Positions 32,501 to 44,500 of a stretch of DNA of 64,000 bases are shown here, in pieces. The notes under the pieces were generated by a model that worked only from the letters and a program-made list of their open reading frames with translations, was not told the DNA's origin and made no database searches. The position numbers and the translations under genes are program-made. Source of the DNA: Eleginops maclovinus (lineage: Eukaryota > Chordata > Actinopteri > Perciformes > Eleginopidae); the NCBI RefSeq assembly GCF_036324505.1, contig NC_086352.1, positions 8,138,501 through 8,202,500 of the forward strand. Reading direction: 5' to 3'. Numbering within the stretch: position 1 is the stretch's first letter; each line of letters begins with the position of its first letter.

Positions 32501-35500
32501 GCACCACCCCACTGAGCCACAGCCTTCCTATTACAATTACTGTAATTTCCGGACTATTAAGCGCACCTGAATATAAGCCGCACCCACTGAATTTTTAAAA
32601 ATATGTCTATAACCTGCAGGTGCCTACCGGTACATTGAAACAAATGAACTTTACACAGGCTTTAACGAAACACGGCTTGTAACAAAAATGAAAAAAATAG
32701 CAGTAAACAGTAGCCTTCCAAGAAAGTCATTGGTCACTATCTTCCTCCTCCTGTGCACTGAAACCACTGAAGTCATCTCCTTCGGTGTCGGAGTTGAATA
32801 GCCTCAGAATTGCTTCATCCGATGTTGGATCGTCTTCATTGTCGCTCTCGTCACTTTCATCCGGAGGCAAATTCCCCGCTGAGCTCATGCTGCCCTCTTC
32901 AACACGCAGCAGTCCAGCCTTTCGAAACCCGTTGATGATAGTGGATTTTTTGATAATGCTCCACGCTGTCAGGACCCACTGGCAGACTTGACCATAAGTT
33001 GCTCTTCGCATGCGGCCCGTTTTAGTGAAGGATTTCTCCCCACTTGTCATCCAAGCCTCCCACTGAACACGGAGCGCCACCTTAAAGGTACGATTTATAC
33101 TGATGTCGAGTGGCTGCAAATACTTTGTTGTGCCCCAGGAATCACAGCTGGAATTGAGTTTGTCCTCTTGATGGCTTCTTTCACAGAATCTGTTATGTGG
33201 GCGCTCATGCTGTCCAACACGAGCAAAGCCTTGTTCTTGTGAAAGAATCCTCCCGGTCGCTTGCCGTAACACTCCGTATGCCATTCATGCATTAGGCCTT
33301 CCGTCATCCATCCTTTCTTGTTGACTTTCACAACAATTCCTCTCGAGAATTTTTCTTTTGGCATCGTCATGCGTTTAAAAATCAACATCGGTGGAAGCTT
33401 TTCTCCCGATGCCGTGCAGCTCAGAACACAGGTGAAGTGCGTTTTTTCGTGCCCAGTTGTTTTCAGCGTGACTGATGATTCGCCTTTCCTGTTGACAGTC
33501 CGAGTGAGAGGCAGGTCAAACGTCAGAGGAACCTCATCCATATTTATGATGTTGTGCGGGCCGATGGAATGCTCCGCTATCTTTGCATCAGTGAATTTGC
33601 GGAAGTTTGAAACTTTTCCCTCGTAGTCGGGAGGGAGCTGCTGACACAGACTCGTTTGTACCCTGATGGACAGGCCTTTACGTCTCATAAATTTTAGACA
33701 CCACGATGGTCCACCTCTAAAATCCTCAAACTTCATTGCGGTGGCAATTGTTTTGGCTTTCAGTCGGATCTGCACAGTTGAAACACCTCGGCCGTCTGCT
33801 CTCTGTGTGTTGATCCAGTCTTCGAGCTCATTTTCTAGTTCGGGCCATCTGCTTTTCTTCCCTCTGAAAGCTTTTGTTGTCTTTTTGCACTGAGTTAGTT
33901 CCTCACTAAGCTGGGAAGAGACCGAGGGGTAGACCTAGGACCAGGTGGAGGGATTATATCTCTTTGCTGGCCTGGGAGCGCCTTGGAATCCCCCAGTCAG
34001 AGCTGGTTGATGTGGCCAGGGAAAGGAAAGTTTGGGGCTCTCTGCTGGAGCTGTTACCTCCGCGACCCTGACGAAAAAGCGGGAGAAGATGGATGGATGG
34101 ATGGATGGATGGTTAGTTCCTCACGCTGCTGTTTCCAACGTCTTATCATCGACTCATTAAGGCCAAGCTCCCGTGCAGCAGCTCTATTTCCTTTTCCAAC
34201 TGCCAGATCGATCGCCTTCAACTTGAAAGCTGCATCATATGCATTTCTCCGTGTCTTTGCCATGATGAGGGTGACAAAATGACTACCGTAATCAGAATGA
34301 TGGGAAGTTTGAGCACGCTCGATTTACGTCACATTATGTGACGGTGCTCAGTTTTTTGTCTATTTTTTTTCAAAATCCCATTTTGGCGGCATGAAGCTTG
34401 TGAAAGCGGGAAAAATCCATGAATTAGCCGCGTCATTGTATAAGCCGCGAGGTTCAAAGCGTGGGAAAAAAGTAGCGGCTTATAGTCCGGAAATTACGGT
34501 ATATATTTATACTATTGTTTAATAATTGTAGGCCAATGGTCTTTAACACTCCTCTTCAATAGGAAGTGGCAGCCCACACACATTTGATTGCTTTTAAATC
34601 TACTCCTGACGCTCGTGTGGCTTTCACTATCCTACGTTTTTAATTTTTTTATAATGGAGTCAGTGCTGCACCCCCTTAAGGCTTTAGTTTAGGCGTTCTA
34701 AACTTAAAATCTCTCAACGGCAACATGTTCTTGCTTAATATGATCAGCTTGCACACAATTTCAATGCACAAGGACGATGGTATTTATTGCAAGAATGCAT
34801 GTCTGACAATTCTGCAGTTGGAGTACATGCCTTAGATTTGAGGGTTTCTCCAAAACACATTTTAGAAAATAACCTTAGGAAGAAATGAGTCCCCTTGTTG
34901 GCAACCGTCCTTGGCAAGCCTGACCTCAAACTAACTGTGTTCCTGGAGTGTACTGACACACTCTCTGTGTTGTTGTCCAGCCCACTGTCTGCACACTGTG
35001 ACAGAGGATAACCCCGAGCTGCTGCGGAGCACCAACAGCGCCGTGCTGAGAGCCGTGGAGAGCGTGATACTGACTGCTCAGACAGACATGGCTCACACAC
35101 TCCTCAGGACCCTGGCTGCAGGTACCACGTCTCCGTGTATTCATGAATAAATAAATAGTTTTAGTAGTGCATATGACGCCCTACTAAATGAAATCAGTGT
35201 TGGGAAGTACATTTACTCAAGTACTGTAATCAAGCACACATTTAAGGTACTTTTACTTAAGTATTTTCTTTCTGTGCCACTTCATCCTGGAAGTATTTTA
35301 CACATTTAGTTAGTTTCTTCTTTATTAAGTCATATATTTACCCACACCACTTAATAAAACATTCTAAAATATGATCCTTTGATGTAGATTAAACTATTCA
35401 GCATTAGCTATCATATCTTTAACGATGAGTTGGCTGATTTTGGAAATGGTTTAGTAAATGAATACCTTTTAGTAACGTTTAGTTAAAGTAATTTATTTTG

Positions 35501-38500
35501 AAAAAACATCACAGTTGAAGAAATGCTGCTTTTTTCCTTTTCAATATTTTAAAGTTTTATTCTGACGATACTTGAATACTATTTATCTGTCTGTGAATTT
35601 ATATATCGCAATATAATCCCTGTAATGTTCGTCTTTCTCCTGCTGTTCCTCAGGGACTCTGTGGAACTTGAAGAGCAGTTTGCCCGCCGCCCGTCAGGCT
35701 CAGACCCTGAACGCCGTGGTCTCCACCCTTTCCCAGAGCCTGGACCTGGACGCAGGAACGCTGATACCTGAAATGTTACGAACAGAGGATCTCCATCAGA
35801 GAAACACAGACGCTGCAGCAGAGACCGAGCAGCAGGCTGCCGGAGGACAGATGGACGAGATGATCGAGGAGGAGGAGGAGGAACCGAAACACATGAGGAA
35901 CGGAAAAGCTGCGATGGAAAATACCGACTTCTCCGACCTTTTACCTGTAAGCAGATAACTCCAACAGCGTGTTGCTATTCCTCTTTATGCATACATTTTT
36001 ATTTATTAATGGTTCATCTTATTTGTATGTGATGCAGCCATTGCCCAACACTTTTGGAGGCCTGTGATCCATGAGGTCTTCTTTCTCACTATAAACCTTT
36101 TGCTAGCTTTGAGGACCTTCAAAGTTCAGGAATAGTTAAAGGGACATGGAGTCCAGATCTTTTAAGGACACCAGTTAATATTTGCACTCAACAACTTTGC
36201 ATAACATTTCATTAAGCAGACAATAAATGCAGTCTTTAAATTAATGCAAATCAAGCATCCTGCAAGTAGATACGCTTTAAAGAGGTCAACCTTTTTAAAG
36301 TTTGCTTTCTTTCTTAATTGACATTTGATTCAAACAAATTACCAAGGCTCTTGATAAGCAGTTTTAATTTCTGTAAATATACGATGTGACGTGAGCGGAC
36401 GTCTGTGTTTGTGGCGACAAAGCAGTTCAGCTTATCATTTTTGAGGGCCCTGTTTACGCCAGGTGAAAAAGTGTTGTGTGAGTCATCCTGAAAAGTTATC
36501 CGCACTGACAGAGTAGACAGGCTGTCGGGTTTGGGGGGGAGTGAGTTTAGGGTTCAGCTGGGGACCGGCTCCAGGCTCCACCACTCTGACGTCCCCTAGA
36601 CTCGACCTCTCCCAGACAGAGCTGTCCCCCCAATCTCAGGCACAACCAGAGCCCCGAGACCGAGGCTGACTTTTACGGGGACGCCGAAAATCCCCTGTTA
36701 TACAACGGGGTTATCTCCATCCAGGCTCTGGTTTCACTGTCTGAGCTATAATAATGATATTGATTTTCAAGATAAAGTAAGCAAGATTTTTTACAGGATT
36801 CAAAACATTTCAAGGTTTCAAAAGCTTTTTTATTTGCACAAAAGCTACAGTGTACAAAACCCCAGGCTTCTCAAACAATAACAATATATATTAATTAACA
36901 TCAAATAAGAAAGGCATAAAATGACATATGCATTTTAAAATACAGTAATAAGCAGTGAAAGGTGTATACATGTTGAAAAATTCAGTAGTAATCAGATAAG
37001 TCCTGTACATAAATAAATATGAGGACTTCTAAAATCAAATAATGCAACTAACCGACTAAGACATGTTAGAAATGAAACTGTTCTTAAATCAATAAAAGAT
37101 GTTGCCTTAAGATGCAATATAAGGTTATAAAAAGCCTTTGACTGTCAATATAAACCCTGAACACACACTACATTCATTTATCTTCTGAAGGTTTAAAGGA
37201 CTCAAAAGGATTAAAAGCCTTTATTTGTTGGGAATAAAAACCAAATAACATAATGCTGCAAGGAAAATGCAGGAGAACTGAAACTGTGTGAGTTAAAGTA
37301 AAACAAAATGGAGGAAAAATGCAAAATAATAACGTCAGGACTTGAGTAAAATAAAACGAATAAAGTAAGTCATCCTAAAAATAATAATAAAAACGGGTAA
37401 GAGAAGTGATTTTAAAGATGTCACTGATGTACAGCTATCTATATTCAGTAATGGAAAGCATTTCTTCCAAAATCAAACCCTGTCACTAAACAATAGGATT
37501 TCTACTCTTAATCTTTCCTTGAAAAGTGAACACCCCTTGCATCACAGTTCAGAAAGCAGACACGTTTTCGTTCCTCCATAGAGGGATAGATCTCTTCCTC
37601 TCAGACTGGGTGCTAACGAGGCTAACGATCTGTGTTTCGGTTCGATGCTGACTCTCATGCCTGTTTTGTGTCCAGAGGCACCAGGAGGAGCTGAGGGAGG
37701 CGACGGCGCTGCTGACGGCCCAGCAGACGTCTCTAGAGATCATCGTCAACATGTGCTGCTCTGACGGTGAGTGTGGAGCGCACACACAGCGCTGACCCCC
37801 GGCTCATTATCCTGTCACTGCTGAGGCTAATATAACAGGGATGTAGTTCATCTGGGCGGTGTATCCACTGTGTAAGATATACCTATACATGTTTATTAGA
37901 CAATCACACAATGTCAGTCTGGGTTAAACTGTATATATTTATGGATTTTTGAAAATAGGAACATAAGGTAAATAATAAAATACAATAAATAATGGAAATA
38001 ATATATAAGAAAATAATATAAGAAAATTGATATACATGTTATTTAAAGGTATTGTTTTAAAGTAACATTAAGGCACAGGGAATAATAACGAATGTTACTG
38101 AAAACCGTATTACCCTATTGAGTGTCTAAAAGTCCCATTTTGTTTTTTGCAATTGCTAGCCCTTGCCCTTGTTTCCCTGATCGATTCCTTGTATGTGATT
38201 GTGTCTTCAGATGTCTTTATTGCCAAGCCTCATTGAGTGCCTAAATGTGCATTTTGATATTCCAGATGAGTAGAATTAGTTTCGTTTCTGTATTCTATGG
38301 TTTCCTTTCTCTTCAGAGCCTTCAGACGACGAGTGGGAGGATGAGTCGAGCAGCGACGAGAGCGACATGGGTCCGGACAGTCTCTGTGACGGAGTCTCCA
38401 ATCTCATGTCTCCACTGTGTTTATCTGCGGAGATTCACAGCGCGTTAATCAACCACAGCATCCCAGAGAAGGCAAATAGCTTTGTCTATTTTGTCAATTA

Positions 38501-41500
38501 AGGCCTGTGTTCAAACTATGTGTGTTTTTAGCAGAAAAACGCTCCCAGGTTTACAAGTTTCTTTGAGTACAAAACCGCTCTTGTATTAGCCTCGCATCTT
38601 TCCCTTTTTTACCTATTTGAGCTCCTATCTTTTAGTTTGACATTGTTTGCATCTTTGTGCTGATAGTTTTTGTCTGACACATTAAAATCAGGATAGAAAA
38701 CATGGCCAAAACAAGATCCTCCTCCATTTCCCACAGCCGTTGTTCTTCTGAGAAGTCTCCATGATTTCAACTAGAAAGAGCCTCTTGTGAAAAGAATACC
38801 CACTCTTCTATTCTGGGAACACTTTAAAAATGACGCTCTGGCTCAGAAGAAGACGCTATGGGTACAAAGGCCCTGACACACACCTTCATTAGACAATAGC
38901 TCTAAGAAAAAGTCTCCCCGTGTTTAGAAAAGCATGTGAATGTAATTATACTGTCTTTTAAAACCTCAAAATATGTTTTGATTATGCAGTGAACACGTCT
39001 CCCTGAGGCCGAACAGGTCGAATTACTGAACTGTGCAATTAAGGAGATCTCTATTATGAAAAGGCACTAAATGCTATTATGATGGATGACAGTTATATCT
39101 TTTTCCCCTTTCAAGGTCCTCAAAAAGACAGAGATCCCCAGAAAGGAAGCTGTGGATGTGTGCCGTCAGAACTCCTCCTGGAGAGGCATGATCAAGAAGT
39201 AATCCTCTTACTTCTCATCTTTTTTATTATCTCAAAAAAAGCTGTAAGGTTTCTGTGTTGGATATTTGATGCGTCTTTAATCTGGTGCTTGCTGGACGTG
39301 TAAGGGATTTTTATCTCAGTTTGAAAGGTTTTCACGGAACCACAGTTAGGTCTGGCCTAAATCCTTTATCACAAGGTAAATTCATACCTATATCTATATA
39401 AAAACATCCTTTTTAGTCCAATGAATAAATAGTCTGTAAAAGGAAAGGAATAGTTTATTTATATTTCACATTTTAGACATTAAGGCTATTCAAACTGCTC
39501 TAAAAACAAACCAAAAAGTGTTGGATATAATTAAAAATAAACATTTGAAATACATAAATTACTGCGAAAGTGTAATATTAAAATATTGTTATATGAGATA
39601 AAGGAAAGCAAGGATTTAACCTCAATTTAAAAAACATTAACCAAATAATTGCTCTTTGAAAAACCATCATTAATTGATTTTCATGTGTGATTTAAATACC
39701 TGAAAAAGAGGATTTTTGGGAGTTTAGTTAGGAAAGGGCAATATGGCCAAAGTCCTCTATCAGAGAGTAGCTCATTTCATACCTTGTTAATCAATTCTTT
39801 CACAATATAACATGATATGTCTTCTGATAACTAACAAATGTAAAGGTTAGTTTATTCATGCAGCACATTTCAGACGGAAAGTCAATTCAAAGTGTTTTCA
39901 ATAAAATGAACAGAAAACAAAGCGAATGGAAAACAAGACAATTCTCAAAAGAGACAAAAGTTAAAGCTCAACGCTGGAAATCAAGTAGATTCTGCAGAGT
40001 GGCAAAAGAATAATAATAAGCTACTCTTAAATGACCGCTTTTTGGACTCATAATTGCGCTGTTAAAACCAATTTTGAACTCGAGTGCAAAATGAACACAA
40101 CAGTTTTAAGTGAAATAACAATATCTAGACGTAGCTGATGCCTCGATACAAGAAATGTAGAAAAAAATGACCGTAAAGCATTTCTGTATATCATGTTTGA
40201 TATTTTAAACCAGGGGTGTCCAAACTACGGCCCGGGGGCCAAATGCGGCCTGCAGGCCATTTTGAATCGGCCCTCTGCAAATTCTAAAAGTAAAATGCTA
40301 TATGGCCCACAAATTTTGCTGGTCTTATATTGTACTTCTCAAATATATATGTTCAGATATATGACACAGTATTCATGTGTTGCTGAGCCCAATTTCAAAT
40401 AAATTCAGTCAACAAATCTTAGTTGATTAAAAAAAAAACCCAATAACTTATTTCTATAACAAGCTTGACATTCAACCTTCATATTAACTCTAATTATAAG
40501 CACTCTGAGGCTTCTGTTTTAAGGAATGAGCTGCCAACAAAATAAATGAAACCCTAAAGAGAGACGGGATGTAGGCTGTTTTTTCCTTAAACCATTTGAA
40601 AGTATTGCGCTTTATTCACCTACATTTGATTTGATTTGCTAACTTATAACTTAACTTACGAGGCAATATTCACCTCTATAAGTGGCCCAGCTCTCCGTGT
40701 ATTTTTCTGTATCTGGCCCTGGTGAAAAGTTTGGACACCCCTGTTTTAAACCCTTAGCACAAATCAAAAAACTCACCTTTTTCAGAACAACTTTTAATCC
40801 CTGCTTAATGTTTTTCTGTATATTTTCTATGAATTTTAACATGTAACGTGTCTTTGAGTACCATGAAAGCGCTGTATAAATAAAATATATCATCCATCTT
40901 TTTCCTATGCCCTCCAGGATGCAGCGCGTTCAGTCCCGGGCGCTTACCTGCCTCCACAGCCTCCTCTCCAGCATGGACGCAGACTCTCTGGGAGGAGCAG
41001 CGGCCCTGCAGGCAGCAGCGCAGCACCTCTCCACGCTGGTGTTTGGTGCAGCAGGTTCGCATTTATTACACTGCATTTTTCTTCAGCTGACGAGTGAGGA
41101 AACACACTCAATACAGCAAGAACCCTCCAAGATAAAGTTGTTCAGCCGCTGCATAAAGCAACAGGTTTTTTTTGGTTTCTCTTGGCCAAGGTGCAGTCGA
41201 AACAGATGGGTTTTTAGTCACAGGTAGCAGATGTGTAGACTTTCTGCAGTCCTGATATGAGAGGGGAGCTTGTTCCACCATTCAGGAGCCAGGATACCAA
41301 ACAGATGTGTCATTCTAATACTGCAAATAACTGACTGAAAACTAAAACATCCATGGATGTAGGCAAACTACTACTTTTGATTCCCGATTTAGAAACCAAA
41401 TCTTGAACTAAACATTATATTTTTAGTGGACAAATGATGTGTATTCCTGAAATGCAGCAGTGTGGAGATGTAACATGTAGATTTGTATTACATGTGTTTA

Positions 41501-44500
41501 CTTACTACAGTTTACTCATGTTTCAGAGATCCCCAAAGATGAGGAGTTTCTGGAGGCCGTCATCAGCGCCATGCGGTCTCTTCTGCAGATGATCGCCTCT
41601 AAAAATATCCCTCAGGTACAGAACACAGTGTTCAATGTTCATGGGAATTTTTTAAGGAGTTATTCTTTAGACTTTGTGTTGTACAAAATCCACCGCCACT
41701 TCTCCCTAACCACTATTGACTGATATGTTTTGTTGTTTTCCCTTAGTGTATGACCCCCCAGCAGCTGATGAGCCTGAGTGAAGCGGCAACCCGCTGCGAT
41801 GTAGTCAGCGTGAGGGTCAACGCCGTCGCTATTCTGGGCATCACCGGCAGCACATTAGCCAAAGAGAAGGGCTCTGCTGGAACCCTTCAGGTACTAAACT
41901 CCTCCTGCAATATTTGTCCTTCCGTTTACACGCCCTGTGTCTCCTTACGATGGTAAATGGACTTGTACTTATATAGCGCTTTTTTTCGACCCCTCAAAGC
42001 GCTTTACATTCACATACATTCACCCCATTCACACCCATTCATACAGAGCAGTACACTTTTGCTCTAGGTAACTACCTTTCACACGCATTCAAACACCGTT
42101 GGCCATGCCATCGGGAGCTCGGGGGTTAAGTATCTTGCCCAAGGATACATCGACATGTTGACTGGTCGGGCTGGGATCGAACCCACAACCTTCTGGTTGA
42201 AAGACGACCGCACTACCTCGCAGCCACAGTCTGCAACTTAGCCGAAAAGTCTCATATGAAAACACAGCAAAGACTATAAACTTCTTCCTCCAACACATAC
42301 GTTCTGCACATGAGAGTGATTACTCTTCGCACTAGCAGGGGGCGAGGACTGTTCTCAATATTAAAAAACTGGAAAACATAGGACTTTTGAATAGTGCAAA
42401 AGACCTGAAACCTGGACATAACTTGGCATTAAACCACTCGTTTCAAACTCAAAAAGTCAAGGGTTTTCCACACCTACTAACATCACTTACACTTCCATTA
42501 AACAAGGTCATATCAGTGTGGAAATATGTGTATCGATGAAGATGAATAATAAGAGACTCGTGATTTGAGTCATTGCTTCAGTCAAGGCTTCAATAGTCTG
42601 TTCTCCCACAGATGATTGGAAACGCTTTACTCCAAGTCTCCACGAAGGACGCCGACCTGGTTGTGAACGGAGAAGCTCTGGACGCCTTGTTTGATGTTTT
42701 CGCTGACGGAGACGAGGCAGAGACGGCTGCCAAAAACATCCAGTTACTCCCTGCACTGAAGACACTGCAACCCATGTTTAAAGCCAAGGTACCAGAGCCT
42801 TATTACGGGTGGTGGACAGTAACTGAGTACTGTAATTAAACTCCATTTTCTGCCACTTTGAACTTGTACTACACTACATCTCACAGGGAAATGTACTTTT
42901 TACTCCACTACATGAACTTTACACTTATATTTACAACTTTGTACATAAAAACATGTTTAAATTATATATATATACACTACTACTCTACTCAGTAGCTGCT
43001 GTATATAACTATAGAAACTCTCTCAGAGTTTCCTAAATAGTCGATGCAAATGAGTACAACTTTCAAGTCATCAACCATTAGAGAATACACCGCGTTCCAA
43101 ATTATTATGCAAATTGGATTTAAGTTTCATAAACATTGAATTTTTTGTTTTTCAATTAAACTCATGGATGGTATTGTGTCTCAGGGCTCGTTGGATCATG
43201 GAAATCAATCTCAGACACCTGTGATAATTAGTTGGTCAGGTGAGCCCGATCAAAGGAAAACTACGTAAGAAGAACGTTCCACATTATTAAGCAGGCCACA
43301 GGTTTCAAGCAATAAGCGAAAGAAAAAGGATCTCTCTCTGCTGCCGAAAAGCGTCGAATAATGCAAAACCTGGGACAAGGTATGAAAACATTAGATATTT
43401 CACGAAAACTTAAGCGTGATCATCGTACTGTGAAGACATTTGTGGCTGATTCAGAGCACAGCCGGGTTCGTGCAGATAAAGGCATAACGAGGAAGGTTTC
43501 TGCCAGACAAATTCATCGGATTAGGAGAGCAGCTGCTAAAAAGCCATTGCAAAGCAGCAAACAGGCAGTCGAATTACACTCTAACGGTTGATGACTTGAA
43601 AATGATACTGACTGTCATTTGCATCGACTATTTAGGAAACTCTGAGAAAAATGTCATTTGCATGATAATTTGGAACGTGGTGTAATTTGAATTTTATTGA
43701 ACAAACCTCCCGATGATAACAGTATTCCTTTCAAAAACAAAAAACTCAACATGCACTGTTTCCAAATTATGATGCACAACAGTTTCAAAACAGTTTATAG
43801 GTTGTAAAGAACTAAAAATGGTCATTTGTTGAATTTGCGGCGTTAGGAGGTCATATTTACTGAAATCAAAAGCTATTTCAATCAACAACAGGCCAAGGTA
43901 CATGCTAACATCAACCCCTTCTTTGATATCACCTTCACAGTTCTTGCATCCGTTGAACTTGTGAGTTTTTGGAGCGTTTCTGGTTGAATTTCTTTGCAGG
44001 ATGTCAGAATAGCCTCCCAGAGCTGCTGTTTTGATGTGAACTGCCTCCCACCCTCATAGATATTTTGCTTGAGGATGCTCCAAAGGTTCTCAATAGGGTT
44101 GATGTCAGGGGAATATGGGGGCCACACCTTGAGTTTCTCTCTTTTTTATGCCCATAGCAGCCAATGACACAGAGGTACTCTTTGCAGCATTGTCAGGCAT
44201 GAAGATGATTTTACTACGGAAGGCACGGTTCTTCTTTTTGTACCATGGAAGAAAGTGGTCAGTCAGAAACTCAATATACTTTGCCGAGGTCATTTTCACA
44301 CCTTCAGGGACCCTAAAGCGGCCTACCAGCTCTCTCCTTATGATCCCAGCCCAAAACATGACTCCGCCACCTCTTTGCTGACGTCGCAGCCTTGTTGGGA
44401 CATGGTGTCCATCCACCAGCCATCCACTACTCCATCGATCTGGACCATCCAGGGTTGCATGGCACTCAGTAAACAAGACTGTTTGAAAATTAGTCTTCAT

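Larger units (their letters stand above)
32538..34501 (-). mobile_element. pogo-like (Tc1/mariner superfamily) DNA transposon
   Basis: The inverted ends are CTGTAATTTCCGGACTAT at 32540 and, at the other end, the complement of CCGTAATTTCCGGACTAT finishing at 34499. The element is bounded by TA at 32538-32539 and 34500-34501, the usual target duplication. It is about 1.96 kb including a 205-base retrotransposon insertion and lies in heatr3 intron 5 on the opposite strand to the gene. The subterminal motif TAAGCCGC is repeated near both ends. Confidence 0.85.
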
